DNA of 64,000 bases from Pseudomonas orientalis (GTDB lineage: Bacteria > Pseudomonadota > Gammaproteobacteria > Pseudomonadales > Pseudomonadaceae): positions 556,501-620,500 of the forward strand of contig NZ_CP094351.1 in assembly GCF_022807995.1 (NCBI RefSeq), written 5' to 3'. Both the position numbers and the translations under genes were made by a program. Positions 20,095 through 29,190 of the stretch are shown here, in pieces. The notes below the pieces were generated by a model that worked only from the letters and a program-made list of their open reading frames with translations, ran no database searches and had not been told where the DNA came from. Each line of letters opens with the position of its first letter. The first letter of the stretch is position 1.

Positions 20095-20712
20095 ATGACG
20101 GACTTAACGAAGTCGACGCCAAAGAACATCGAAATTGTCCAGCGCGACTCTGCCTACAAGGGCTTCTATCAGCTCGATCGCGTGCAACTGCGCCACGAGA
20201 AGTTCGACGGCGGCATGAGCCGCGTGATCAATCGTGAAGTCTTCGTGCGCCATGATGCGGTGTGCGTACTGCCCTACGATCCGCAGCGCGATGAAGTGGT
20301 GCTGATCGAACAGTTTCGCGTCGGCGCCATGGGCCGTACCGACAACCCGTGGCTGGTGGAAATGGTCGCCGGCCTGATTGACAAGGACGAGCAACCCGAG
20401 GAGGTTGCACACCGCGAAGCCGAGGAGGAAGCTGGGTTGACCTTTTCCGCTTTGTGGCCGATCACCCAGTATTTCCCGTCGCCCGGCGGCAGTACCGAGT
20501 TTGTCCACCTGTACCTGGGCCGTTGCGACAGCTCACAGGCCGGTGGCATCCATGGATTGGAGGAAGAGGCCGAAGATATCCGCGTGGCCACCTGGGCATT
20601 CGAAGATGCTTTCAAGGCGGTACGCGACGGCAGAATTTCCAATGCAGCCAGCATCATCGCCCTGCAATGGCTTGCGCTTAATCGCGTGGAAGTGAGGGGG
20701 CTATGGCAGTAA
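20095..20712 (+). CDS. nudF: ADP-ribose pyrophosphatase (NUDIX)
   Basis: NudF splits ADP-ribose into AMP and ribose 5-phosphate. The 205-residue protein has a complete NUDIX box from GLIDKDEQPEEVAHREAEEE to the following AGL near residues 90-112, preceded by VLIEQFRVGA, typical of the ADP-ribose group. ATG 20095 has GAGGAAG upstream. It is the first gene of the conserved nudF-yqiB-cpdA-yqiA-parE string also found in E. coli. Its 3' end overlaps yqiB by 10 bases. Confidence 0.95.
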   Translation: MTDLTKSTPKNIEIVQRDSAYKGFYQLDRVQLRHEKFDGGMSRVINREVFVRHDAVCVLPYDPQRDEVVLIEQFRVGAMGRTDNPWLVEMVAGLIDKDEQPEEVAHREAEEEAGLTFSALWPITQYFPSPGGSTEFVHLYLGRCDSSQAGGIHGLEEEAEDIRVATWAFEDAFKAVRDGRISNAASIIALQWLALNRVEVRGLWQ

Positions 20713-21152
20713 AGGCACGGGAACGTTACCGGGTTGACCTGATCGGGCTGCAAGCCGCGTGCGAGGCCAACTATGCGCGGCTGATGCGCCTGCTCCCCGA
20801 CATGCGCCACACGCCCGAGGCGCGGCGCATTGCCGTGACCCACGGCGACCAGATGCTCGGCGTGCTGACCCTGGAAGTCATCGTCAATTGCCCGTATACC
20901 ACCACCTTGCGCGTGCGCCAGGAACACAGCCTGCCCTGGCTGCCGGTGCCGCAGCTGGAAGTGCAGGTGTACCACGATGCACGCATGGCCGAAGTGATCA
21001 GCGCCGAACATGCGCGACGTTTTCGCAGCATCTATCCTTATCCGAATGTGTTCATGCACCAGCCCGATGAGAAAGCCCAGCTCAATGTGTTCCTCGGCGA
21101 ATGGTTGAGCCACTGCCTGGCCCTGGGTCATGAGTTCGAAGTCGTGCGGTAG
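20703..21152 (+). CDS. yqiB: DUF1249 protein YqiB
   Basis: This 149-residue cytoplasmic protein belongs to the DUF1249 family: RYRVDLIGLQAACEANYARL at the N-terminus, LEVIVNCPYTTTLRVRQ in the middle and QPDEKAQLNVFLGEWL near the end. Its biochemical role is not known. It overlaps nudF by 10 bases, so it is probably translated with it, and it precedes cpdA as in E. coli. Confidence 0.92.
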   Translation: MAVKARERYRVDLIGLQAACEANYARLMRLLPDMRHTPEARRIAVTHGDQMLGVLTLEVIVNCPYTTTLRVRQEHSLPWLPVPQLEVQVYHDARMAEVISAEHARRFRSIYPYPNVFMHQPDEKAQLNVFLGEWLSHCLALGHEFEVVR

Positions 21153-21249
21153 ATGTGAACTGCGTTTGTTTCTCTGGGTTTCCTCTTTGTGTCCTGCCCC
21201 AGCATAATTGCCTCACCTGTCTATTCCTGTGACCGCTAGGGAGAGCGCC

Positions 21250-22062
21250 TTGCCGAGCGTATCCGCCATGAACCCTGACGCTGTGCTGTTGGTGCAACTG
21301 TCCGACAGCCATTTGTTTGCCGATGCAGACGTCACGCTGCTGGGCATGAACACCCGCGAAAGCCTGCAGCGGGTGATCGACCTGGTGCGCGAACAGCAGC
21401 CGCACATCGATCTGGTGCTGGCCACGGGCGATCTGTCCCAGGACGGCACACTGGCGTCATACCAGCAATTTCGCGACATGACCGCGCCGATGGGCGCTCC
21501 CGCCCGCTGGCTGGCCGGCAACCACGATGAGCCGCAGATCATGGCCGACGCCGCCGTGCACAGCGACCTGCTGGAGCCGGTGGTCGATGTCGGCAACTGG
21601 CGCATCACCCTGCTGGATTCCGCCGTACCCGGTTCCGTGCCCGGCTACCTGCAGGACCAGCAACTGCAACTGCTTGTCCAGGCCTTGAGTGAGGCGCCGA
21701 ACCGGCATCATCTGGTGTGCCTGCATCATCACCCGGTGTCGATCGGCTGCGCCTGGATGGAGCCTATCGGCCTGCGCAATCCCGATGCGCTGTTTGCGGT
21801 GCTTGACCGGTTCCCCCAAGTGAAGGCGGTGTTGTGGGGGCACGTGCACCAGGAAATCGACGACCAGCACAATGGCGTGCGCCTGCTGGCGTCGCCGTCC
21901 ACCTGCATCCAGTTCGCGCCGGGCAGTGACGACTTTCAGGTCAGCGACCAGGCCCCAGGCTATCGCTGGCTGCGGTTGCGTGCCGACGGGCGGTTGGAGA
22001 CCGGGGTGGAGCGGGTCAAGAATTTCGCTTTCACCGTCGACTACGGCAGCAACGGCTATTAA
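21250..22062 (+). CDS. cpdA: 3',5'-cyclic-AMP phosphodiesterase CpdA
   Basis: CpdA is a cytoplasmic metallophosphoesterase that hydrolyses cAMP and so tempers cAMP signalling. All metal motifs are present: SDSHLF, ATGDLSQDG, GNHDE, HHHP and GHVHQEID. The 270-residue product is of family length. I chose TTG 21250, which has GGGAGAG six bases upstream, over ATG 21268 (MNPDAV), whose upstream region is poor; an ATG at 21208 lies too far out. It is separated from yqiB by 97 bases and from yqiA by a REP doublet. Confidence 0.92.
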   Translation: MPSVSAMNPDAVLLVQLSDSHLFADADVTLLGMNTRESLQRVIDLVREQQPHIDLVLATGDLSQDGTLASYQQFRDMTAPMGAPARWLAGNHDEPQIMADAAVHSDLLEPVVDVGNWRITLLDSAVPGSVPGYLQDQQLQLLVQALSEAPNRHHLVCLHHHPVSIGCAWMEPIGLRNPDALFAVLDRFPQVKAVLWGHVHQEIDDQHNGVRLLASPSTCIQFAPGSDDFQVSDQAPGYRWLRLRADGRLETGVERVKNFAFTVDYGSNGY

Positions 22063-22086
22063 TAGCTGTCAACACTGAGCAAAAAA

Positions 22087-22176
22087 TGTGGGAGGGGGCT
22101 TGCCCCCGATTGCGGTGTGTCAGCTGCCACATGTGCTGACTGACACTCAGCCATCGGGGGCAAGCCCCCTCCCACA
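22087..22176. repeat. REP doublet (GTGGGAGGGGGC family)
   Basis: Forward unit at 22087-22110 and reverse-complement unit at 22153-22176, inside the nudF-parE run between cpdA and yqiA. This is one of the few pairs lying between co-directional genes. Confidence 0.9.
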
Positions 22177-22244
22177 TGGGTTCTCACACCGGCCCCTTAT
22201 CCCTGTAAACTGCGCCTCTTTGGCTGAGTCACGGAGAGCCCGGC

Positions 22245-22853
22245 ATGTCCGCTTCGATCCTCTATATTCACGGTTTCAACAGTGCGCCAGCCTCCAACAA
22301 GGCCAGCCAGTTGATCACCGTCATGGGCAAGCTTGGCCTGGCCGGGCAGTTGCGTGTTCCGGCGCTGCATCACCATCCCCGTCAGGCGATTCCTCAATTG
22401 GAGGAGGCCATCGCAGAGCTGGGCAGGCCGCTGCTGGTCGGCAGTTCATTGGGCGGCTACTATGCAACCCATCTTGCCGAACGCCATGGCCTCAAGGCGC
22501 TGCTGGTCAACCCGGCGGTCAGCCCCCATCGGATGTTTGACGGCTACCTGGGCACCCAGAAGAACCTCTATACCGATGAAAGCTGGGAATTGACCCTCGA
22601 CCACGTCACGGCGTTGTCCGAGCTGGAAGTAGCGGCCCCTCAAGACGCTGCGCGTTACCAGGTGTGGTTGCAGACCGGGGACGAAACCCTGGATTATCGC
22701 CTCGCCCAGCAGTATTACCGGGCCTGTGCCTTGCGCATTCAGGCCGGTGGCGACCATGGCTACCAAGGGTTCGCCCGGCAATTGCCGGCACTGCTGTGCT
22801 TTGCCGGCATTGGCGCTGATCAGTATCAATCCTTCGATTTTTCGTCACTGTGA
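22245..22853 (+). CDS. yqiA: YqiA-type alpha/beta-hydrolase (esterase)
   Basis: This 202-residue alpha/beta-hydrolase shows ILYIHGFNSAP at the start, the nucleophile elbow VGSSLGGYYA near residue 66, an acidic residue after LQTGDETLDY and the catalytic His in GGDHGYQGF. E. coli YqiA hydrolyses short acyl esters in vitro, but its physiological substrate is unknown. It lies directly before parE with 45 bases between. Confidence 0.92.
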   Translation: MSASILYIHGFNSAPASNKASQLITVMGKLGLAGQLRVPALHHHPRQAIPQLEEAIAELGRPLLVGSSLGGYYATHLAERHGLKALLVNPAVSPHRMFDGYLGTQKNLYTDESWELTLDHVTALSELEVAAPQDAARYQVWLQTGDETLDYRLAQQYYRACALRIQAGGDHGYQGFARQLPALLCFAGIGADQYQSFDFSSL

Positions 22854-22898
22854 AAATCGCAGGTCATTTTTTAATCGAACGACTCACGACGAGACCCC

Positions 22899-24803
22899 AT
22901 GGCCACTCCCAGCGCTAGCTCTTATAACGCCGACGCCATCGAAGTCCTCTCGGGCCTCGACCCGGTGCGCAAACGCCCCGGCATGTACACCGACACCAGT
23001 CGGCCGAACCACCTTGCCCAGGAAGTCATCGACAACAGTGTCGACGAAGCCCTGGCCGGGCACGCCAAGTCGGTACAGGTCATTCTCCATGCCGACCACT
23101 CCCTTGAAGTGTCCGACGACGGCCGCGGCATGCCGGTGGACATTCACCCTGAAGAGGGTGTGTCGGGCGTCGAGCTGATCCTGACCAAGCTGCACGCCGG
23201 CGGCAAGTTCTCCAACAAGAACTACCAGTTCTCCGGCGGCTTGCACGGCGTGGGTATTTCGGTGGTCAACGCCTTGTCCACGCAGGTCAGGGTCAAGGTC
23301 AAGCGCGACGGCAACGAATACCAGATGACCTTCGCCGATGGCTACAAAGCCACCGACCTCGAAGTGATCGGCACTGTTGGCAAGCGCAATACCGGCACCA
23401 GCGTGTACTTCGCGCCGGACCCGAAATACTTCGATTCGCCGAAATTTTCCATCAGCCGCCTCAAGCATGTGCTCAAGGCCAAGGCCGTGCTGTGCCCGGG
23501 CCTGTTGGTGAGCTTTGAAGACAAAGGTACCGGCGAGAAGGTCGAGTGGCACTACGAAGACGGCCTGCGCTCCTACCTGGAAGATTCGGTCAGCGACTTC
23601 GAGCGCCTGCCCAACGCGCCGTTCTGCGGCAGCCTGGCCGGTAACAAGGAAGCCGTCGACTGGGCGCTGTTGTGGTTGCCCGAAGGCGGCGACAGCGTGC
23701 AGGAAAGCTACGTCAACCTGATCCCCACCGCCCAGGGCGGCACCCACGTCAACGGCTTGCGCCAGGGCTTGCTGGACGCCATGCGCGAATTCTGCGAATA
23801 CCGCAGCCTGCTGCCGCGCGGCGTGAAGCTGGCGCCGGAAGACGTGTGGGAGCGCATTGCGTTCGTGCTGTCGATGAAAATGCAGGAGCCGCAGTTCTCC
23901 GGCCAGACCAAGGAGCGCCTGTCGTCCCGCGAGGCGGCGGCGTTTGTCTCCGGTGTGGTCAAGGACGCCTTCAGCCTGTGGCTCAACGAGCATCCTGAAC
24001 TGGGCCTGGCCCTGGCCGAGCTTGCGATCAACAACGCCGGTCGTCGCCTCAAGGCCAGCAAGAAAGTCGAGCGCAAGCGCATCACCCAGGGCCCGGCATT
24101 GCCCGGCAAGCTGGCCGATTGCGCCGGGCAGGACCCGATGCGCTCCGAGCTGTTCCTGGTGGAAGGTGATTCCGCCGGCGGTTCCGCCAAGCAGGCGCGG
24201 GACAAGGAATTCCAGGCGATCCTGCCGTTGCGCGGCAAGATCCTCAACACCTGGGAAGTCGACGGCAGCGAAGTCCTGGCCAGCCAGGAAGTGCACAACA
24301 TCGCCGTGGCCATCGGCGTCGACCCCGGCGCGGCGGACATGAGCCAGCTGCGCTACGGCAAGATCTGCATCCTCGCCGACGCCGACTCCGACGGCCTGCA
24401 CATCGCCACGCTGCTGTGCGCGCTGTTCGTGCAGCACTTCCGCCCGTTGGTGGATGCCGGTCACGTCTACGTTGCGATGCCGCCGCTGTACCGTATTGAC
24501 CTGGGCAAGGAAATTTTCTACGCCCTGGACGAAGCCGAGCGCGATGGCATCCTCGACCGCCTGGTGGCCGAGAAGAAACGCGGCAAGCCACAGGTCACGC
24601 GATTCAAGGGCCTGGGTGAAATGAACCCGCCGCAACTGCGCGAAACCACCATGGACCCGAACACCCGGCGCCTGGTGCAGTTGACCCTGGAAGACTTCGC
24701 TGGCACCTCGGAAATGATGGACATGCTGCTGGCGAAAAAGCGTGCGCCGGATCGCAAGGCCTGGCTCGAATCCAAAGGTAACCTGGCCGAGGTATTGGGC
24801 TGA
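22899..24803 (+). CDS. parE: DNA topoisomerase IV subunit B
   Basis: ParE is the ATPase subunit of topoisomerase IV, which unlinks sister chromosomes. The 634-residue protein has the GHKL ATP site (NHLAQEVIDNSVDEALAG near residue 37, DDGRGMPVD near 72, GGLHGVGISVVNA near 111) and the Toprim part with EGDSAGGSAKQARD near 417 and DADSDGLH near 495. The C-terminus ends in the family tail. Its quinolone-determining segment looks wild type by eye. The stop overlaps the start of the next gene by one base. Confidence 0.97.
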   Translation: MATPSASSYNADAIEVLSGLDPVRKRPGMYTDTSRPNHLAQEVIDNSVDEALAGHAKSVQVILHADHSLEVSDDGRGMPVDIHPEEGVSGVELILTKLHAGGKFSNKNYQFSGGLHGVGISVVNALSTQVRVKVKRDGNEYQMTFADGYKATDLEVIGTVGKRNTGTSVYFAPDPKYFDSPKFSISRLKHVLKAKAVLCPGLLVSFEDKGTGEKVEWHYEDGLRSYLEDSVSDFERLPNAPFCGSLAGNKEAVDWALLWLPEGGDSVQESYVNLIPTAQGGTHVNGLRQGLLDAMREFCEYRSLLPRGVKLAPEDVWERIAFVLSMKMQEPQFSGQTKERLSSREAAAFVSGVVKDAFSLWLNEHPELGLALAELAINNAGRRLKASKKVERKRITQGPALPGKLADCAGQDPMRSELFLVEGDSAGGSAKQARDKEFQAILPLRGKILNTWEVDGSEVLASQEVHNIAVAIGVDPGAADMSQLRYGKICILADADSDGLHIATLLCALFVQHFRPLVDAGHVYVAMPPLYRIDLGKEIFYALDEAERDGILDRLVAEKKRGKPQVTRFKGLGEMNPPQLRETTMDPNTRRLVQLTLEDFAGTSEMMDMLLAKKRAPDRKAWLESKGNLAEVLG

Positions 24804-25798
24804 TGCGCACAGGCGTCGCCCTGGCGATCCTGATGGGGTGCGGGTTGGCGGCCACCGATGGGGTTGCCTCGCCCGTGGTTGAGCTCAAACTGGTGTCCGA
24901 ACATCCGGTAGACGGCGTGCGCGGTGGCAACCTGTCGGGCCTGGCGCTGTGCGGCAAGGCGTTGTGGACGGTATCGGACCGTGATGATGACCAGATTTAT
25001 CGTCTGGACACTCGCGAGCCGACCTGGAACGCCGAGGTGTTGAAGATCGACGTGCCACCCGTGCCCGAGTCCGGCTTGCCGTGGGGGTTGCGCTCGCGCA
25101 CCACGGCGGCTTCGTTCATTCGCGGTGGCGACCTGGATTTCGAAGGCATCAGTTGTGATGCCGCAGGCAACCGCTACATTGTCAGCGAAGCCCATGCAGC
25201 GGTGTTGCAGGTGCCGGCAGCCGGTGCGCCCGAGTGGTTGAAGATCGCCCCGGGCATGGTCCGCGAAGCGCGGGCCAGCGGCATGTTGCTGCACTTCAAT
25301 GCGCTGTTCGAAGGCCTGGCAGTGAGCCCGCAAGGCAATCAGATCTGGCTGGCCGCCGAGCGTGAGCGCCGTGGCCTGATGTCGATCAAGCGCGGTCAGA
25401 GCGTGTGGGATTGCGACGGTGCTTGCGTGTTGTTGAGCGAGGCCGGGCTGGAAGTGCAGCCGGCGCAGTTCACCAACGCCAAGGCCGTGTCCAAGGATTT
25501 TGCCGACCTGGCGCTGTTCAACGGCAAGCTGTTTACCCTGGAGCGCAATGCGTTCCAGATCTGCCGGCGCGACCCGCTCACGGCCAAGGTTGAGCTGTGC
25601 TGGTCGTTTGCCGATGAAACCCTGACGCCCGAACGGCGTTATCCCCAACCCTATGGCCTGGCCGAAGCACTGGTGGTAGATGCCGACGGCGCCTGGATTG
25701 GCATCGACAATAATTTCGGCGCGCGTGCCGATGGTGAAAAGCGCCCGGTGGTCTATCGTTTCGCCGCCCCGGCCGGTGGCTGGAGTGCCCAGCCATGA
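24803..25798 (+). CDS. Secreted esterase-like/phytase-family beta-propeller protein
   Basis: This 331-residue protein has an N-terminal signal peptide (ALAILMGCGLAATDGVAS) and a repetitive beta-rich body (LSGLALCGKALWTVSDRDDD, GDLDFEGISCDAAGNRYIVSE, FEGLAVSPQGNQIWLAAER) like the 'esterase-like activity of phytase' family. Similar genes sit between parE and parC in other pseudomonads, as I recall. Its substrate is unknown and the phytase name does not prove activity. The start overlaps the parE stop by one base, so translation is coupled; a 25-codon ORF follows through another ATGA overlap. Confidence 0.8.
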   Translation: MRTGVALAILMGCGLAATDGVASPVVELKLVSEHPVDGVRGGNLSGLALCGKALWTVSDRDDDQIYRLDTREPTWNAEVLKIDVPPVPESGLPWGLRSRTTAASFIRGGDLDFEGISCDAAGNRYIVSEAHAAVLQVPAAGAPEWLKIAPGMVREARASGMLLHFNALFEGLAVSPQGNQIWLAAERERRGLMSIKRGQSVWDCDGACVLLSEAGLEVQPAQFTNAKAVSKDFADLALFNGKLFTLERNAFQICRRDPLTAKVELCWSFADETLTPERRYPQPYGLAEALVVDADGAWIGIDNNFGARADGEKRPVVYRFAAPAGGWSAQP

Positions 25799-25872
25799 AC
25801 CGAGACTTTTTTGAATTGACTCAGCGCAGCGGCAGTTCCGCTGCGCCTTACCCAACGATGAGGCCCGCATGA
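25795..25872 (+). CDS. 25-codon ORF linking the phytase-like gene to parC
   Basis: An ATG at 25795 overlaps the stop of the phytase-like gene as ATGA, and the TGA at 25870-25872 overlaps the parC start as ATGA. It encodes [12 protein letters not shown] followed by a short tail. Codons 10 to 18 coincide with a 9-bp hairpin with a 5-base loop (25824-25846). The product probably has no function of its own; ribosome passage could couple translation or open the hairpin. This is inferred from layout only. Confidence 0.35.
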   Translation: MNRDFFELTQRSGSSAAPYPTMRPA

Positions 25873-28133
25873 GTGACATCCTCGCAGACAGCTTAGATGG
25901 CGTAGAACGCCGATCGCTGGCTGACTTCACCGAAAATGCCTACCTCAACTACTCCATGTACGTGATCATGGACCGTGCCCTGCCGCATATCGGCGACGGC
26001 CTGAAGCCGGTACAGCGGCGCATTATCTACGCCATGAGTGAGCTGGGCCTGGACGCCGACTCCAAGCACAAGAAGTCGGCGCGTACCGTCGGTGACGTGC
26101 TCGGCAAGTTCCACCCCCACGGCGATTCGGCGTGCTACGAAGCCATGGTGCTGATGGCCCAGCCGTTCAGCTACCGCTACACCCTGGTCGATGGCCAGGG
26201 AAACTGGGGGGCGCCGGATGATCCCAAGTCCTTCGCCGCCATGCGTTACACCGAGGCGCGCCTGTCGCGTTATTCGGAAGTATTGCTCAGCGAACTGGGC
26301 CAGGGTACCGCGAACTGGGGGCCCAACTTTGACGGCACCCTCGACGAACCCCTGGTACTGCCGGCACGTTTGCCGAATATCCTGCTCAATGGCACCACCG
26401 GCATCGCGGTCGGCATGGCCACCGATGTGCCGCCGCACAACCTGCGCGAAGTCGCCAGCGCCTGCGTGCGTCTGCTGGACGAGCCAAAGGCCACGGTCGA
26501 GCAGCTTTGCGAGCATATCCAGGGCCCGGACTATCCGACCGAAGCGGAAATCATCACGCCGCGCGCCGACCTGCTGAAGATGTACGAAACCGGCAAGGGC
26601 TCAGTGCGCATGCGCGCGGTGTATCACATTGAAGACGGCGACATTATTGTGACCGCGCTGCCGCATCAGGTGTCCGGCGCCAAGGTGCTGGAGCAGATCG
26701 CCGCGTTGATGCAGGCCAAACCGTCGAAACTGCCGCAAGTCGCCGACCTGCGCGATGAGTCCGACCACGAGAACCCCTGCCGCATCGTGATTATCCCGAC
26801 CAACAGCCGGGTGGATCATGAAGTGCTGATGCAACATCTGTTTGCCAGCACTGACCTTGAGTCCAGCTACCGGGTCAACGTCAACATCATCGGTCTGGAT
26901 GGCAAGCCGCAGCTCAAGAACCTGCGCAATCTGCTGGTGGAATGGCTGGAGTTCCGCGTACAGACCGTGCGCCGTCGCCTGCAATTCCGCCTGGACAAGG
27001 TCGAGCGCCGCCTGCACCTGTTGGACGGCTTGTTGATTGCCTACCTCAACCTGGATGAAGTGATCCATATCATCCGCACCGCCGAGCACCCCAAGGCCGA
27101 GCTGATCGCGCGTTTCGAGCTGAGCGAGATCCAGGCTGACTACATCCTCGATACCCGTTTGCGCCAGTTGGCGCGACTGGAAGAAATGAAGCTGCGCGAC
27201 GAGCAGGACGCATTGCTCAAGGAACAAGCCAAGCTGCAAGCGCTGCTGGGCAGCGAAGCCAAACTCAAGAAGCTGGTGCGCAGCGAACTGATCAAGGACG
27301 CCGAAACCTACGGCGATGACCGTCGCTCGCCGATTGTCGAGCGTGCCGAAGCGAAAGCGCTGACAGAAACCGAGCTGCTGCCTAACGAGAAAATTACCGT
27401 CGTTCTGTCGGAAAAGGGTTGGGTTCGCTCCGCCAAAGGGCATGATATTGACGCCACCGGGCTTTCGTACAAGGCCGGTGATGGCTTCAAGACCGCTGCC
27501 GCCGGGCGTTCCAACCAGTTTGCGGTGTTTATCGACTCGACCGGGCGCAGTTATTCGGTGCCGGCCCACACGCTGCCTTCCGCACGAGGGCAGGGCGAGC
27601 CACTGACCGGGCGTCTTACACCGCCACCGGGAGCGAATTTCGAATGCGTGCTGCTGCCGGAGGATGATTCGCTGTATGTCATCGCTTCCGACGCCGGTTA
27701 CGGATTCGTGGTCAAGGGTGAAGACCTGCAGGCCAAGAACAAGGCGGGCAAGGCGCTGCTGAGCCTGCCGAACAATGCCAAGGTGATCCTGCCGCGGCCA
27801 GTGGAGGATCGTGAACACAACTGGCTGGCCTCGGTGACCACCGAAGGGCGTCTGCTGGTGTTCAAGATCAGCGACCTGCCGCAGTTGGGCAAGGGCAAGG
27901 GCAACAAGATCATTGGTATCCCGGGAGAGCGGGTGGCCAGTCGCGAAGAGTACGTGACCGACATCGCCGTCATTCCGGAAGGCGCGACGCTGGTGCTTCA
28001 GGCCGGCAAGCGTACGCTGTCGCTGCGCCCTGACGACCTTGAGCACTACAAGGGCGAACGCGGTCGACGCGGCAACAAACTGCCTCGAGGCTTCCAGCGA
28101 GTGGATGCTTTGTTGGTAGAAACGCCTGCTTAA
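25869..28133 (+). CDS. parC: DNA topoisomerase IV subunit A
   Basis: ParC forms the DNA-cutting subunit of topoisomerase IV with ParE. The 754-residue length is normal. The N-terminal winged-helix/tower domain carries [11 protein letters not shown] near residue 46, [15 protein letters not shown] with Ser87 and Glu91, and the active-site Tyr in [11 protein letters not shown] near 127. A C-terminal beta-pinwheel with repeated G-rich blades follows (for example [16 protein letters not shown]). Ser87 and Glu91 are the residues altered in fluoroquinolone-resistant P. aeruginosa, and here both are wild type. The ATG overlaps the stop of the 25-codon ORF. Confidence 0.97.
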   Translation: MSDILADSLDGVERRSLADFTENAYLNYSMYVIMDRALPHIGDGLKPVQRRIIYAMSELGLDADSKHKKSARTVGDVLGKFHPHGDSACYEAMVLMAQPFSYRYTLVDGQGNWGAPDDPKSFAAMRYTEARLSRYSEVLLSELGQGTANWGPNFDGTLDEPLVLPARLPNILLNGTTGIAVGMATDVPPHNLREVASACVRLLDEPKATVEQLCEHIQGPDYPTEAEIITPRADLLKMYETGKGSVRMRAVYHIEDGDIIVTALPHQVSGAKVLEQIAALMQAKPSKLPQVADLRDESDHENPCRIVIIPTNSRVDHEVLMQHLFASTDLESSYRVNVNIIGLDGKPQLKNLRNLLVEWLEFRVQTVRRRLQFRLDKVERRLHLLDGLLIAYLNLDEVIHIIRTAEHPKAELIARFELSEIQADYILDTRLRQLARLEEMKLRDEQDALLKEQAKLQALLGSEAKLKKLVRSELIKDAETYGDDRRSPIVERAEAKALTETELLPNEKITVVLSEKGWVRSAKGHDIDATGLSYKAGDGFKTAAAGRSNQFAVFIDSTGRSYSVPAHTLPSARGQGEPLTGRLTPPPGANFECVLLPEDDSLYVIASDAGYGFVVKGEDLQAKNKAGKALLSLPNNAKVILPRPVEDREHNWLASVTTEGRLLVFKISDLPQLGKGKGNKIIGIPGERVASREEYVTDIAVIPEGATLVLQAGKRTLSLRPDDLEHYKGERGRRGNKLPRGFQRVDALLVETPA

Positions 28134-28148
28134 GGCGTACTAGAGGCC

Positions 28149-28176
28149 TCGATCTACGATTTAACGCGTAGATCGA
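28149..28176 (+). terminator. Hairpin after parC, possible weak terminator
   Basis: A 10-bp perfect stem (28149-28158 with 28167-28176) and an 8-base loop follow parC by 15 bases. There is no real T run, so termination is uncertain. The rest of the gap to 28306 shows only AT-rich sequence before the next gene. Confidence 0.4.
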
Positions 28177-28309
28177 CGCTTTGGCGCTGGAGTCATGGCG
28201 CATATTCACGGATGATATGGCCTTTCCAGCGCCGGCGTGGCCGAGCGTATTTAGGTTATTTTTAGTATTACATTGTGGTTCGCCGTGTGGCAGCCACCTG
28301 GATGGGATG

Positions 28310-29017
28310 ATGACTGCTCCACGCCTTCCTCTATTTTTGATGCTCGCCGGCCTGTTGGGGCTGGCGGGTTGCAGCACGCACCAGCCGGTGTCGCTGTACC
28401 AGCTGGACAGCGGAAGTCCGGCTCAGCCGGCACAAACCGCGGGTATGGCTGTCCTGCTGGGTCCGGTCATCGTTGCTGATTACCTGCAACGCGAAACCCT
28501 GCTCCAACGTCAGAACGACGGAAGCCTGCAAGGTTCCACGGATGGTCGTTGGGCGGGCAGTCTTTCCTCCGATATCAATCAATTGATGTTGCGTCAGGTG
28601 GCCGGCCAGTTGGACAGCCAGCGCGTGGTCCTGGCGCCAGGCCCGTCCGGGTTCTCTCCGGATGTGCAGGTGCTGCTGACCATCACGCGGCTTGACTCCG
28701 GCAAGTCGCAACCGGCGATCCTGGATGCCCAGTGGCGTTTGATCGATCGTCGCGGGCAAGTTCGAGACAACCGTATCGTGCACCTGCAGGAAGAGCATGC
28801 CGGCACCACGGCGTCCCAGGTCCAGGCCCAGGGCGTATTGTTGCAGCACTTGGCGCAGCAATTGTCGGTGGCGCTCAAGCCGCTGGCCAACCAGCCGCCG
28901 ATTGCCGAGGCCCCGCGCAAGCAGGCGCCGGCGCAGGCCAAGCCCGCCACACCGGGAAAGCCGAAGATGCCGATGGCGACACCGATTCGTACGGATCTGG
29001 AAGTGTTCAGGTTTTGA
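28310..29017 (+). CDS. PqiC-type (DUF330) ABC-transport auxiliary lipoprotein
   Basis: This 235-residue lipoprotein has a signal peptide with lipobox GLAGC and the PqiC-family opening VSLYQLDSG, followed by VLLGPVIVADYLQRETLLQR and SLSSDINQLMLRQVAGQLDSQ. PqiC-type lipoproteins usually work with PqiA/PqiB membrane and MCE proteins in lipid transport between membranes; none are encoded nearby, so it is an orphan here. The tail is rich in Ala, Pro and Lys. Two ATGs stand side by side at 28307 and 28310; the choice changes one residue. A terminator follows. Confidence 0.82.
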   Translation: MTAPRLPLFLMLAGLLGLAGCSTHQPVSLYQLDSGSPAQPAQTAGMAVLLGPVIVADYLQRETLLQRQNDGSLQGSTDGRWAGSLSSDINQLMLRQVAGQLDSQRVVLAPGPSGFSPDVQVLLTITRLDSGKSQPAILDAQWRLIDRRGQVRDNRIVHLQEEHAGTTASQVQAQGVLLQHLAQQLSVALKPLANQPPIAEAPRKQAPAQAKPATPGKPKMPMATPIRTDLEVFRF

Positions 29018-29035
29018 TCTGAATGGCAGACAAAC

Positions 29036-29064
29036 AAAAGGCCCGCTGAGTAAGCGGGCCTTTT
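29036..29064 (+). terminator. Rho-independent terminator
   Basis: A 12-bp stem (29036-29047 with 29053-29064) with loop GAGTA ends in five T, 19 bases after the lipoprotein gene. Confidence 0.9.
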
Positions 29065-29078
29065 TGTTGGGCTGTTCT

Positions 29079-29177
29079 GTAGGAGCGAGCTTGCTCGCGA
29101 AAAGCGTCAACGATAACGCGTGCTTTCTGAATAAACGCGGCGTCTGTGAGTTTTTCGCGAGCAAGCTCGCTCCTACA
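29079..29177. repeat. REP doublet of a second family (TAGGAGCGAGCTTGCTCGCG)
   Basis: Forward unit 29079-29101 and reverse-complement unit 29154-29177. The inner part shares CGTCAACGATAACGCGTG with the pair at 37573-37672. It sits between convergent genes. Confidence 0.88.
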
Positions 29178-29190
29178 AAAGGCCTTAGCC

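Noticed and set aside
22088..22540. 150-codon frame overlapping the REP doublet and yqiA
   Set aside because: It begins in the repeat and runs in a wrong frame of yqiA.
26107..26170. Quinolone-resistance changes in ParC
   Set aside because: Ser87 and Glu91 are both wild type, so no resistance allele is visible.
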